18,159 nucleotides of DNA from an uncultured Collinsella sp. (GCA_902464965.1 CABQLI010000043.1:1-18159); one strand, 5' to 3'. Shown: positions 6,732 through 13,810, counted from the first letter of the stretch. The notes: generated by a model from the sequence alone, not told the origin. Numbers and translations: made by a program.

Positions 6732-7516
6732 TCAAGATTAAGTCTGCAACGCAAATCGAGCAGATGAAGAAGGCAGGAGCGCTATCTAAGATGGCGCTCC
6801 GCCACGTTGGAGCCATGGTGCGCCCCGGCGTTTCGACTTTTGAGCTCGATCAGCTCGCGGAGCAGATTATCCGCATGCATGGCGGCACCCCGGCCTTTAA
6901 GGGCTACGGCGGGTTCCCGGGAACCATCTGCGCATCGATCAACGATGCCGTGGTGCACGGTATTCCCAACCCCGACATGATCCTGCGCGATGGCGATATC
7001 ATCTCCATCGATACGGGAGCCGTTGTCGACGGTTGGGTCGGCGATAACGCTTGGACGTTTTTCGTCGGCACCCCCACGCCCGAAGCCAAGGCTTTGTGCG
7101 AGGTCACGCGCGATTGCCTTAAGGCTGCCATCGAGCAGGCTGTTCCCGGTAACCATATCGGGGACGTCGGTTATGCCGTTCAGTCCCTCGCCGAGTCTCA
7201 CGGTTACGGTGTGCTTCGTGATTATGTGGGCCATGGCATTGGTCGCGTGATGCACGAGGACCCCAACGTTCCTAACTATGGAAAGAAGGGGAGGGGCGTT
7301 CGCCTCCAGGCCGGCATGGTCATTGCCATCGAGCCGATGGTTACGATGGGTTCCAACCATGTGAGCACGGGCTCCGACGGTTGGATTGTTACGACCAACG
7401 ACCACCTGCCCGCCGCGCACTACGAGAACACTGTCGCCATTACCAATGACGGTCCGGTGATTCTCACCACGGATGCGCAAGGTGCTTGGTGTTCGCTCCA
7501 AGGCGGAGAAATGTAA
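6728..7516 (+). CDS. map: type I methionine aminopeptidase
   Basis: This 262-residue enzyme removes the initiator methionine from new proteins. The five metal ligands fall at D95, D106, H169, E202 and E233, with the catalytic histidine in AVVHGIP (H77). Surrounding motifs are DIISIDTGAVVDGWVGD, YVGHGIGRVMHE and IAIEPMV. There is no N-terminal zinc-finger extension, so it is the short bacterial form. The start is ATG 6728 in a 4-base ATGA overlap with adk, which indicates coupled translation. It is the last gene before the infA promoter region. Confidence 0.96.
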   Translation: MIKIKSATQIEQMKKAGALSKMALRHVGAMVRPGVSTFELDQLAEQIIRMHGGTPAFKGYGGFPGTICASINDAVVHGIPNPDMILRDGDIISIDTGAVVDGWVGDNAWTFFVGTPTPEAKALCEVTRDCLKAAIEQAVPGNHIGDVGYAVQSLAESHGYGVLRDYVGHGIGRVMHEDPNVPNYGKKGRGVRLQAGMVIAIEPMVTMGSNHVSTGSDGWIVTTNDHLPAAHYENTVAITNDGPVILTTDAQGAWCSLQGGEM

Positions 7517-7552
7517 CAAGTTCCACTTAGTTGTGGAGCCATTACGAAGTTA

Positions 7553-7581
7553 TTACGATGCGTGCATACGTGTTGTAGAAT
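7553..7581 (+). promoter_or_regulatory. candidate promoter for infA and the alpha-type operon
   Basis: TAGAAT (7576-7581) is a good -10. TTACGA (7553-7558) lies 17 bases upstream as a weak -35. The 104-base gap after map is AT-richer than its surroundings, which supports a new transcription start. Read-through from map is not excluded, since I see no terminator in the gap. Confidence 0.45.
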
Positions 7582-7620
7582 ACTCAATCGCTGTCGTTTT
7601 CTAGAGAAAGATGATTGCTT

Positions 7621-7839
7621 GTGAAGAAGGAAGACGCAATTGAGCTCGAGGGTACGGTAAAGGAACCGTTGCCCAATGCCATGTTTAAGGTCGAGCTCGA
7701 GAACGGTCATTCGGTTCTGTGCAACATTTCTGGCAAGATCCGAATGAATTACATCCGTATTCTCCCCGGTGACAGGGTTGTCGTGGAGCTTTCCCCGTAC
7801 GACCTGACCCGCGGCCGCATCACCTATCGCTACAAATAG
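7621..7839 (+). CDS. infA: translation initiation factor IF-1
   Basis: This 72-residue S1/OB-fold protein binds the A site of the small subunit during initiation. The sequence from KKEDAIELEGTV through NAMFKVELENGHSVL and GKIRMNYIRILPGD to SPYDLTRGRITYRYK is close to the family consensus. I choose GTG 7621 because it gives the standard 72 residues. An in-frame TTG at 7615 would add two residues, and the nearby ATG at 7611 is out of frame. The ribosome binding site is poor: only AGAGAAAG (7603-7610). A cysteine (in VLCNISGK) replaces the more common alanine, which is a minor variation. Confidence 0.95.
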   Translation: MKKEDAIELEGTVKEPLPNAMFKVELENGHSVLCNISGKIRMNYIRILPGDRVVVELSPYDLTRGRITYRYK

Positions 7840-7989
7840 CGGCACGCATACACGCACTCCATTTCCGACTGCAGGCTTAGCTCAACCTACGGTCGGATTG
7901 TGTGTGAAGACCAGCCATAGTTTTAAACGCCTGCGGCTGGGCGAGTAGATAGTAGGGAAGTAGTTTGAGCGCTACCGAAAGGAAGAACG
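7840..7989 (+). promoter_or_regulatory. structured leader between infA and rpmJ
   Basis: This 150-base gap has no gene but two tandem hairpins. CCGACTG (7865-7871) pairs with CGGTCGG (7890-7896), with one G-U pair, and a small AGG/CCT stem lies inside. CCAGCC (7911-7916) pairs with GGCTGG (7935-7940). It lies upstream of the genes for S13, S11, S4 and alpha. In Escherichia coli S4 represses this operon through a pseudoknot before rpsM. The analogy is inference and I do not see the E. coli pseudoknot itself. Confidence 0.4.
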
Positions 7990-8103
7990 ATGAAGGTACG
8001 TCCTTCGGTCAAGAAGATGTGCGATAAGTGCAAAATCATTAGGCGCCATGGCAAGGTCCTCGTCATTTGCGAGAACCCCCGTCATAAGCAGCGTCAGGGT
8101 TAA
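7990..8103 (+). CDS. rpmJ: 50S ribosomal protein L36, zinc type
   Basis: This 37-residue protein, MKVRPSVKKMCDKCKIIRRH then GKVLVICENPRHKQRQG, is complete and of exact family length. L36 is a small zinc-ribbon protein in the large subunit. Its ligands are C11, C14, C27 and H32. The ATG at 7990 follows GAAAGGAAG (7978-7986). The position between infA and rpsM is the standard Gram-positive order. TAA 8101-8103 overlaps the AAGAGAGGAG ribosome binding site of rpsM. Confidence 0.96.
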   Translation: MKVRPSVKKMCDKCKIIRRHGKVLVICENPRHKQRQG

Positions 8104-8117
8104 GAGAGGAGACTACG

Positions 8118-8492
8118 TTGGCCCGTATTAATGGTGTCGACCTCCCGCGTGAGAAGCGCGTTGAGATCGGTCTGACCTACATTTACGGCATCGGCCGCAC
8201 CACTGCGACGAAGATTTGCGTCGAGTGCAACGTTAACGTGGATACGCGCGTTAAGGACCTCACCGAGGATGAGGTTAACGCCATCCGCGATTATATCGAC
8301 AAGAACCAGATCATGGTTGAGGGCGACCTCCGCCGTGAGCGCAACCAGAACGTCAAGCGCCTTATGGACATCGGCTGCAACCGCGGCCTTCGTCACCGCA
8401 AGGGCCTCCCGGTCCGCGGCCAGCGCACCCACACTAACGCTCGTACCCGCAAGGGCCCGAAGCGTCAGATCGGTGCTAAGAAGAAGAAATAA
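8118..8492 (+). CDS. rpsM: 30S ribosomal protein S13
   Basis: This 124-residue protein is of normal length. S13 lies in the head of the small subunit, makes bridges to the large subunit and touches P-site tRNA through its basic tail. The N-terminus ARINGVDLPREKRVEIGLTY, the central helix-hairpin region (IYGIGRTTATKIC) and the tail motif RHRKGLPVRGQRTHTNARTR are diagnostic. The start is TTG at 8118, fixed by the N-terminal match and by AGAGAGGAG six bases upstream. A TTG start for an abundant ribosomal protein is unusual. Confidence 0.95.
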   Translation: MARINGVDLPREKRVEIGLTYIYGIGRTTATKICVECNVNVDTRVKDLTEDEVNAIRDYIDKNQIMVEGDLRRERNQNVKRLMDIGCNRGLRHRKGLPVRGQRTHTNARTRKGPKRQIGAKKKK

Positions 8493-8506
8493 GGAGCGCT
8501 AGATAG

Positions 8507-8911
8507 ATGGCTACTGCTAAGAAGAACGTTCGCGCTGCCCGTCTGAAGCGCGCGGACCGTAAGAACATTTCCGTGGGCCAGGCTCACATTCGTTCTACGT
8601 TCAACAACACGATCGTTTCGATCACCGATCCCCAGGGCAACGTCATTTCCTGGAAGTCGGCTGGCCAGGTGGGCTTCAAGGGCTCCCGTAAGTCCACGCC
8701 GTTCGCTGCCCAGATGGCTGCCGAGGCTGCTGCCAAGCAGGCCATGGAGCACGGTATGAAGAAGGTTTCCGTCTTCGTCAAGGGCCCCGGCTCCGGTCGT
8801 GAGACCGCCATCCGCTCCCTCCAGGCTGCTGGCCTCGAGGTCTCGAGCATCCAGGACAAGACCCCCATTCCGCACAACGGCTGCCGCCCCAAGAAGCGTC
8901 GCCGCGTGTAA
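8507..8911 (+). CDS. rpsK: 30S ribosomal protein S11
   Basis: This 134-residue protein is slightly longer than the E. coli form because of a basic N-terminal extension (ATAKKNVRAARLKRADRKN). S11 is on the platform near the mRNA exit channel. The family blocks are AHIRSTFNNTIVSITDPQGN, SAGQVGFKGSRKSTPFAAQ, GPGSGRETAIRSLQAAGLEV and the terminal HNGCRPKKRRRV. The ATG follows AAGGAG. It lies 14 bases after rpsM and 19 bases before rpsD. Confidence 0.97.
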   Translation: MATAKKNVRAARLKRADRKNISVGQAHIRSTFNNTIVSITDPQGNVISWKSAGQVGFKGSRKSTPFAAQMAAEAAAKQAMEHGMKKVSVFVKGPGSGRETAIRSLQAAGLEVSSIQDKTPIPHNGCRPKKRRRV

Positions 8912-8930
8912 CTGAAAGGATCGTATCAAT

Positions 8931-9527
8931 ATGGCAATCGACAGGACTCCTGTTCTTAAGCGCTGCCGTCAGCTCGGGATCGATCCCGCTGAGCTCGGTT
9001 ACAGCAGCAAGAAGGAATCTATCCGTCAGCCCAAGCGCCGTCGCAAGGAATCTGAGTACGGCATGCAGCTGCGCGAGAAGCAGAAGGTCAAGTTTATCTA
9101 TGGCGTTCTGGAGAAGCAGTTCCACGGCTACTTCAACAAGGCCCGCAAGATGAATGGCGTCACCGGTGAGAACCTCATGATTATCCTTGAGTCTCGCCTC
9201 GACAACGTCGTCTTCCGTCTTGGCTTCGCCCGCACCCGCAAAGAGGCTCGTCAGTCCGTCCGTCACGGTCACTTCACCGTGAACGGCAAGCGCGTGGACA
9301 TCCCGTCCTACCGCGTCAAGGCCGGCGACGTCGTCGCTGTCGGCGAGAAGTTCCGTGACCTCCTCCCCATCAAGGAGGCCCTGATTTCCTCCGAGCGCTT
9401 TGAGGTCCCTGGCTGGCTCGAGGTCGATATCGAGAAGCTGTCTGGTAACGTGCTCGCTCTGCCGACGCGTGAGCAGATCAGCGGTGATATCAACGAGCAG
9501 CTCATCGTCGAGCTCTACTCTAAGTAG
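8931..9527 (+). CDS. rpsD: 30S ribosomal protein S4, zinc-free form
   Basis: This 198-residue protein nucleates assembly of the small-subunit body. Only one cysteine is present in the N-terminal region (C12), so it lacks the Cys4 zinc finger of many S4 proteins. The basic region KRRRKESEYGMQLREKQKVK and the following FIYGVLEKQF are typical. The S4 RNA-binding domain (about 90-155) contains ESRLDNVVFRLGFARTRKEA and HGHFTVNGKRVDIPSYRVK. The ATG at 8931 follows GAAAGGAT. As in other bacteria it sits between rpsK and rpoA, where it could also act as the operon repressor. Confidence 0.96.
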   Translation: MAIDRTPVLKRCRQLGIDPAELGYSSKKESIRQPKRRRKESEYGMQLREKQKVKFIYGVLEKQFHGYFNKARKMNGVTGENLMIILESRLDNVVFRLGFARTRKEARQSVRHGHFTVNGKRVDIPSYRVKAGDVVAVGEKFRDLLPIKEALISSERFEVPGWLEVDIEKLSGNVLALPTREQISGDINEQLIVELYSK

Positions 9528-9559
9528 TCCATCCGGGCTGCTGAGGCTGGAGGTAATAC

Positions 9560-10501
9560 ATGTCAGAATTCATTAGGCCTCAGGTTCAGGTCGAAGAGAT
9601 CAACGAGACGTCTGCTCGTGTCTCCGTCGAGCCGCTCGAGCGTGGTTACGGCGATACGCTGGGTAACTCCCTTCGTCGCGTTCTTTTGTCCTCGCTCGAG
9701 GGTGCCGCCGTCGAGGCTATTCAGATCGATGGTGCGCAGCACGAGTTCATGACCATCCCTAACATGGTCGAGGATGTCACCGACATCGTCCTGAATGTCA
9801 AGGGTCTTGTCTTCAGGGCTCTCGGCACGACCGACGAGGCGACCGCCACCATCTCGGTTGACGGCCCCTGCGAGGTCACCGGTGCGGACTTCTTTATTCC
9901 GTCCGAGTTTGAGCTGGTCAACCCCGAGCAGCACATCGCTACGCTCACCGAGGGTGGCCATCTCACCATGAGCATGCGCATCGGCTATGGCCGCGGCTAT
10001 GTTTCTGGCGAGGCCAACAAGCGCGACAACGATCCCATCGGTGTGATCCACGTCGACTCGCTGTACTCGCCGGTTTCCCGTTGCGCCAAGCTCGTTGAGG
10101 CTTGCCGTGTCGGTCAGCACACCGACTACGACCGCCTTGTCCTCGAGATCGAGACCAACGGCTCCATCGCCCCGCGCGACGCCGTGGTCCAGGCTGCCAA
10201 TATCATCAACCAGCATATGGCCGCCTTTATGAACCTTGCCGAGACCCCTGAGGTCGAGGAGGAGGCTTCGATCTTCGCTCCCGAGGTCACCAACGACAAC
10301 GCCGAGCTGGACAAGCAGATCGAGGATCTGGACCTTTCCGTCCGTTCCTACAACTGCCTTAAGCGTGCCAGCATTCACTCGGTCCGTCAGCTCGTTGAGT
10401 TCTCGGAGAACGATCTGCTCAACATCCGTAACTTCGGTGTTAAGTCGATCGAGGAAGTGAAGGACAAGCTTGAGTCCATGGGCCTGAGCCTGAAGGCTTA
10501 A
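9560..10501 (+). CDS. rpoA: DNA-directed RNA polymerase subunit alpha
   Basis: This 313-residue protein is the alpha subunit, of which two copies start assembly of the polymerase core. The N-terminal dimerisation domain (1 to about 230) has GYGDTLGNSLRRVLLSSLEG and the IGVIHVDSLYSPV block. An acidic linker (TPEVEEEASIFAPEV) leads to the C-terminal domain (257-313), with LDLSVRSYNCLKRASIHSV and IRNFGVKSIEEVKDKL. R262 is the likely equivalent of the E. coli DNA-contacting arginine R265. The ATG follows CTGGAGGT. rplQ begins 30 bases after the stop. Confidence 0.97.
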   Translation: MSEFIRPQVQVEEINETSARVSVEPLERGYGDTLGNSLRRVLLSSLEGAAVEAIQIDGAQHEFMTIPNMVEDVTDIVLNVKGLVFRALGTTDEATATISVDGPCEVTGADFFIPSEFELVNPEQHIATLTEGGHLTMSMRIGYGRGYVSGEANKRDNDPIGVIHVDSLYSPVSRCAKLVEACRVGQHTDYDRLVLEIETNGSIAPRDAVVQAANIINQHMAAFMNLAETPEVEEEASIFAPEVTNDNAELDKQIEDLDLSVRSYNCLKRASIHSVRQLVEFSENDLLNIRNFGVKSIEEVKDKLESMGLSLKA

Positions 10502-10531
10502 TGCTTCGCATATTTGAGGAGAAACTAGACC

Positions 10532-10999
10532 ATGCGTCACAACGTTAAGAAGGGCCTGAAGCTCGGCACCGATGCGAGCCACACCAAGGCCATGAAGAAG
10601 AGCCTTGCTAAGGCCCTCTTCGAGAACGACCGCATCAAGACCACCGAGACCCGCGCTAAGGCGCTGCGTTCGGTCGTCGACCCGATCATCACTTGGGCCA
10701 AGAAGGGCGACCTGCACTCTCGTCGTCTGGCTATCGCCAAGCTCGGCGATAAGCAGCTCGTTGCCGAGATCTTCGACAAGGCTGCTCAGGGCATGTGGCA
10801 GGACCGCAACGGCGGTTACACCCGCATCATGAAGCTCGGTAATCGCAAGGGCGACAACGCTCCCATCGTTATCATGGAGCTCGTCACCGAGCCTTGCACG
10901 CCTAAGGCCAAGAAGGCTGCTCCGGCCCCCAAGAAGGCTGCTGCTCCCAAGAAGGTCGAGGCTGTCGAGGAGACTGCTGCCGAGGAGACCGCTGAGTAG
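10532..10999 (+). CDS. rplQ: 50S ribosomal protein L17 with Ala/Lys/Glu-rich tail
   Basis: This 155-residue protein has a normal L17 body of about 120 residues. The start (MRHNVKKGLKLGTDASHTKA), the NDRIKTTETRAKALRSVVDP block and GGYTRIMKLGNRKGDNAPI are typical. L17 lies near the peptide exit tunnel. Beyond the body is a tail of roughly 30 residues, first Lys/Ala/Pro-rich and then acidic (VEAVEETAAEETAE), a low-complexity extension also met in other actinobacterial L17 proteins. The ATG follows GAGGAG. The gene closes the operon: a strong terminator begins 27 bases after the stop. Confidence 0.96.
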   Translation: MRHNVKKGLKLGTDASHTKAMKKSLAKALFENDRIKTTETRAKALRSVVDPIITWAKKGDLHSRRLAIAKLGDKQLVAEIFDKAAQGMWQDRNGGYTRIMKLGNRKGDNAPIVIMELVTEPCTPKAKKAAPAPKKAAAPKKVEAVEETAAEETAE

Positions 11000-11025
11000 A
11001 CATTCCGTCTGCATAGGCTATATTC

Positions 11026-11055
11026 GAGGGGTACGTTCGCGTACCCCTCTTTTTT
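11026..11055 (+). terminator. intrinsic terminator after rplQ
   Basis: GAGGGGTACG (11026-11035) and CGTACCCCTC (11040-11049) form a perfect 10-base stem closed by a TTCG loop, followed by six T residues (11050-11055). It marks the end of the infA-rplQ transcription unit. No separate promoter for truA is obvious in the 35 bases that follow, so truA may depend partly on read-through. Confidence 0.93.
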
Positions 11056-11090
11056 GTCGTGATACCGTTGCTTGTTTGTTGGGAGCGCCC

Positions 11091-11915
11091 ATGACTGCGC
11101 CGTCTGATTTCAATTCGATTTCCGAGCTTGACGCCACGCTCGTATTTTGCGTGGCCTATGATGGCTCGTCGTATAGCGGATTCGCCGAGCAGCCGGGACA
11201 GACGACGGTCGCGGGTGAGCTACGTCGAGCCATCGAGACGCTGCTTCGCCGCCCGATCGATCTGACGTGCGCGGGGCGTACCGATGCCGGCGTGCATGCC
11301 GTAGCTCAGTACATCAGCGTGCCCGTAACGGACGCTGAGCTCGCGTGTACGCGCCGTAGGTGGCTGCGGGCTATGGATGCCCTGCTGCCCAAAGATATCG
11401 CCATCAACGAGGTCTACAAGGCTCGTAAGGGCTTTTCTGCGCGCTTTGACGCGCGCTCTCGCACTTACACCTATCGCATTGCCGATCGTGATGCGCGGCC
11501 CGTGCTGTCACGCGGTGCTGTGTGGTGGCATCGCTATCCCCTCGACGTCGATGCGATGGCGGCCGCCTGCCCTGCGCTTTTGGGCGAGCAGGACTTTAAA
11601 AGCTTTTGCAAGGTTGCCTCGGCTGTGGGCAAACCTACGCACCGCTGCGTAATGCGCGCCGAGTTTGGCCATGAGGTTGCGTTTGGCGAGGACATCCTGA
11701 CGTTTACCATCGAGGGCAATGCGTTTCTGCATTCAATGGTCCGTACGATCGTGGGCACGCTTGTCGAGATTGGCATGCATCGCCGTGAACCCGAGTGGAT
11801 GCGCGAGGTCATCGATGCTTGCGACCGTACCGCTGCGGGCCCCACGGCTCCTGCCTGTGGCCTTACGTTTATGGGCGTGGATTACGATCCCGCCGAGCTT
11901 GTCGTGCTCGACTAG
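11091..11915 (+). CDS. truA: tRNA pseudouridine(38-40) synthase TruA
   Basis: This 274-residue enzyme isomerises uridines 38-40 in the anticodon arm of tRNA. The catalytic aspartate is D65 in CAGRTDAGVHA. Other family blocks are YDGSSYSGF (23-31), FSARFDARSRTYTYRI (115-130) and EGNAFLHSMVRTIVGTLVEIG in the C-terminal half. ATG 11091 is chosen over the in-frame TTG at 11076 because GGGAG (11081-11085) lies 5 bases before the ATG. Placement after rplQ is common in bacteria. Codon use is looser than in the ribosomal genes, as expected for a moderately expressed gene. Confidence 0.93.
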   Translation: MTAPSDFNSISELDATLVFCVAYDGSSYSGFAEQPGQTTVAGELRRAIETLLRRPIDLTCAGRTDAGVHAVAQYISVPVTDAELACTRRRWLRAMDALLPKDIAINEVYKARKGFSARFDARSRTYTYRIADRDARPVLSRGAVWWHRYPLDVDAMAAACPALLGEQDFKSFCKVASAVGKPTHRCVMRAEFGHEVAFGEDILTFTIEGNAFLHSMVRTIVGTLVEIGMHRREPEWMREVIDACDRTAAGPTAPACGLTFMGVDYDPAELVVLD

Positions 11916-11923
11916 GGGAGGGC

Positions 11924-11942
11924 TCGACGCGTCGTGCGTCGA
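11924..11942. repeat. short inverted repeat after truA
   Basis: TCGACGC (11924-11930) and GCGTCGA (11936-11942) are a perfect 7-base inverted repeat with loop GTCGT, 9 bases after the truA stop. No T run follows. It may protect the 3' end of the message or be a protein-binding site. The rest of the 161-base gap holds no clear promoter, only a possible 13-codon ORF at 12034-12075. Confidence 0.4.
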
Positions 11943-12076
11943 CACCTGTCATCTGTGGGCTGCGCGTGTGCAACATCTGTTCTTGGCGTGCAATACAACC
12001 GGTGTCTCATTGCTTTTATTGCCGGGGTGTACCATGAACCACGGTTTGATTCATTGCTGTCGAGAGGACGGATAAC

Positions 12077-13117
12077 TTGGTTCGACGTGGCTCGCATCCG
12101 CGACTTTCGGTGATCCTTGTGGTAGAAGGTTCGCCCAGCTATGCGATGCGTGCGCTCGAGAGTATCCAGAACCAAGACCTCTACGATTTGCAGATTGTCG
12201 TTGTTTGCCGCGATGCTGCGCCCGGTGTGCGCCATTCGCTTCAAGTTGCCGCCGACAGGGACATCCATATTGATTTGATTGACGTCGAGGACGCGAAGCG
12301 CGGCGCTTGTCTTCGTGCCGGTTTTGCTGCCTCGCGCGGCTCTCAAATCATCGCTATGAACGCCGATGAGTGGTTTGCTCCGCAGTCCCTTTCCAAGATG
12401 GTCGATATCGTGTGCGATACTGCGGCAGACATAGTGTTCCCTACGGTGTCGCTCGACCGCTATGATGCACATCGAGAGCGCCATTCGCGCGTCTTGGATG
12501 CTGTCTCTATTGCCATCGAAGACAAGTCTTCGATGGTGACCGGGCTGCCCCAGTTGATTTTAGACGGCCTAGTCGTTCAGACCTCTGGCGTGATGTATGG
12601 CCGTCCGCTGTTTGAGGCATGCCTGTCGCACGGCAAGGCGTACCGTACGGTTGAGTTTATGGCATACGCGCTCTCGCAGGCGCAGCGCGTCTCCGGCTGC
12701 GGCGACGCTTGTTTCCACGCGGTGGCGCCTAAGCTTACAGATGCCTTTGATCCCACCATGTATGCCAGGGTATCCGATGAAACCCGAGCGCTCGACGAGC
12801 TTGCGGACTCACTCTCGGAAGCAGATAGCGGTGGTCGGCTCAAGCTGGCAAGCCAAAAGTTCTACTTTGCCGGACTGGTAGCCTGCATCGAGAATTTGTG
12901 TCTGAGCCCGCATGGGGTGTCGTCAATCGAGCGTTCCGCCCGCATGCGTGATATGCTCGAGGCGCCTCGAACCCGTCAGATGGTCGCCGCGCTCAAGGAT
13001 AACCATCGGGGGCTCGGTCTGTTGTTTGGGCCGATCGCTAGCGCCAAGCCCGCGCGCTGCGTGATGTGTACGCATCTGGCAGCTTTTCTTAACCGGACGG
13101 GCGCAAAAACCGCCTAA
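12077..13117 (+). CDS. glycosyltransferase family 2-like protein, atypical active site
   Basis: This 346-residue protein has the GT-A fold pattern of family 2 at its N-terminus: LSVILVVEGSP (10-20), ALESIQNQDLYDLQIVVV (27-43), then GACLRAGFAASRGSQIIAMN (77-95). The segment that normally reads DxDD is N95-A-D97-E98-W99, so only part of the metal-binding site is kept. The second half (from about 110) is less recognisable, and no membrane segment is evident. The acceptor and donor sugars cannot be told. The start is TTG at 12077 with GAGAGG about 9 bases upstream, and no earlier in-frame start exists. It is either a divergent enzyme or one that has lost activity. No other sugar-polymer genes lie beside it. 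Confidence 0.65.
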   Translation: MVRRGSHPRLSVILVVEGSPSYAMRALESIQNQDLYDLQIVVVCRDAAPGVRHSLQVAADRDIHIDLIDVEDAKRGACLRAGFAASRGSQIIAMNADEWFAPQSLSKMVDIVCDTAADIVFPTVSLDRYDAHRERHSRVLDAVSIAIEDKSSMVTGLPQLILDGLVVQTSGVMYGRPLFEACLSHGKAYRTVEFMAYALSQAQRVSGCGDACFHAVAPKLTDAFDPTMYARVSDETRALDELADSLSEADSGGRLKLASQKFYFAGLVACIENLCLSPHGVSSIERSARMRDMLEAPRTRQMVAALKDNHRGLGLLFGPIASAKPARCVMCTHLAAFLNRTGAKTA

Positions 13118-13128
13118 ATGGCTCATTA

Positions 13129-13156
13129 CGAAACAAACTTTCATAGAATTGTTTCG
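13129..13156. promoter_or_regulatory. operator-like inverted repeat upstream of argR
   Basis: CGAAACAA (13129-13136) and TTGTTTCG (13149-13156) are perfect inverted 8-mers spaced by 12 bases, in an AT-rich gap of 132 bases. No T run follows, so a terminator for the glycosyltransferase gene is unlikely. TAAACT (13194-13199) is a possible -10 for argR. The symmetry does not fit the usual arginine box with its 4-base gap, so the binding protein, if any, is unknown. Confidence 0.35.
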
Positions 13157-13249
13157 AAATGCGTTCTTATACACAAAAGCCTTCAAATAGCGTTAAACTA
13201 TTCAATCATTGATTGATTGTCTCCGCCATCTTTTGGAGTGAGGGTTTGT

Positions 13250-13687
13250 ATGGCTAAAAAACGCAATGGGCGCCAGGATGCCATTAGAGATATTGTGCGC
13301 AATAAGGACGTCCGCACACAGCGCGTGCTGGTCGATGAGCTCCGTGCTATGGGCTTTGATTGCACGCAGGCGACTGTCTCTCGCGATATTGCCGACATGG
13401 GGCTGCGTAAGCTCCCTGAGGGCATCTATGTTCTGGCAGAGGACTTGCACCTGCAGCGTATGGTTTCCGAGCTCGTAACGGGCGTTCTGCGTACTGATAA
13501 TCTGGTTATGATCAAGGCTCAGCCTGGCACGGCTTCCGGCATCGCCGCCGCCGTTGATGCGGCAGAGTTGCCTGATGTGCTTGGCTCGCTTGCCGGCAAC
13601 GATACGATTTTGGTTATTGCCCAGACGGCCGAGGACGGCGAGCGCCTCGAGGCGCTGATCAATAAGCTGAGCAATTCTCGCAAGTAG
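13250..13687 (+). CDS. argR: arginine repressor ArgR
   Basis: This 145-residue regulator has the winged-helix DNA-binding domain at 1 to about 70, with the TQATVSRDI recognition helix (39-47; S44-R45). The C-terminal hexamerisation and arginine-binding domain contains GTASGIAAAVD (93-103) and GNDTILVI (116-123). The GND form is like Bacillus AhrC rather than the GDD of E. coli. It represses arginine biosynthesis and may activate catabolism when arginine binds. ATG 13250 follows TTGGAGTGAGGG. Upstream in-frame TTG 13217 would add 11 unconserved residues and is rejected. No arg genes lie in the window, so its targets are elsewhere. A terminator follows 49 bases after the stop. Confidence 0.94.
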   Translation: MAKKRNGRQDAIRDIVRNKDVRTQRVLVDELRAMGFDCTQATVSRDIADMGLRKLPEGIYVLAEDLHLQRMVSELVTGVLRTDNLVMIKAQPGTASGIAAAVDAAELPDVLGSLAGNDTILVIAQTAEDGERLEALINKLSNSRK

Positions 13688-13736
13688 GCGTGCGGGTCGT
13701 GCGCTCGGCGCTGCGTGCGCTTACATAGTGGCTTGT

Positions 13737-13769
13737 AAGGGGTATCGACGTTGGTCGGTACCCCTTTTT
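13737..13769 (+). terminator. intrinsic terminator after argR
   Basis: The 13-base arms 13737-13749 and 13754-13766 pair with one T-G mismatch-type pair around loop GTTG, and T residues run to 13769. The outer stem AGGGGTA/TACCCCT is the same as in the terminator after rplQ. Confidence 0.9.
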
Positions 13770-13810
13770 GTTTGCCGGTATAAAGACCGCCCACCAGGTC
13801 GATTCAAACT

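Noticed and set aside
9563..11014. 483-codon minus-strand frame opposite rpoA and rplQ
   Set aside because: Antisense shadow of two certain genes. It crosses the gap between them only because no stop happens to fall there, and it has no sensible ribosome binding site or domain.
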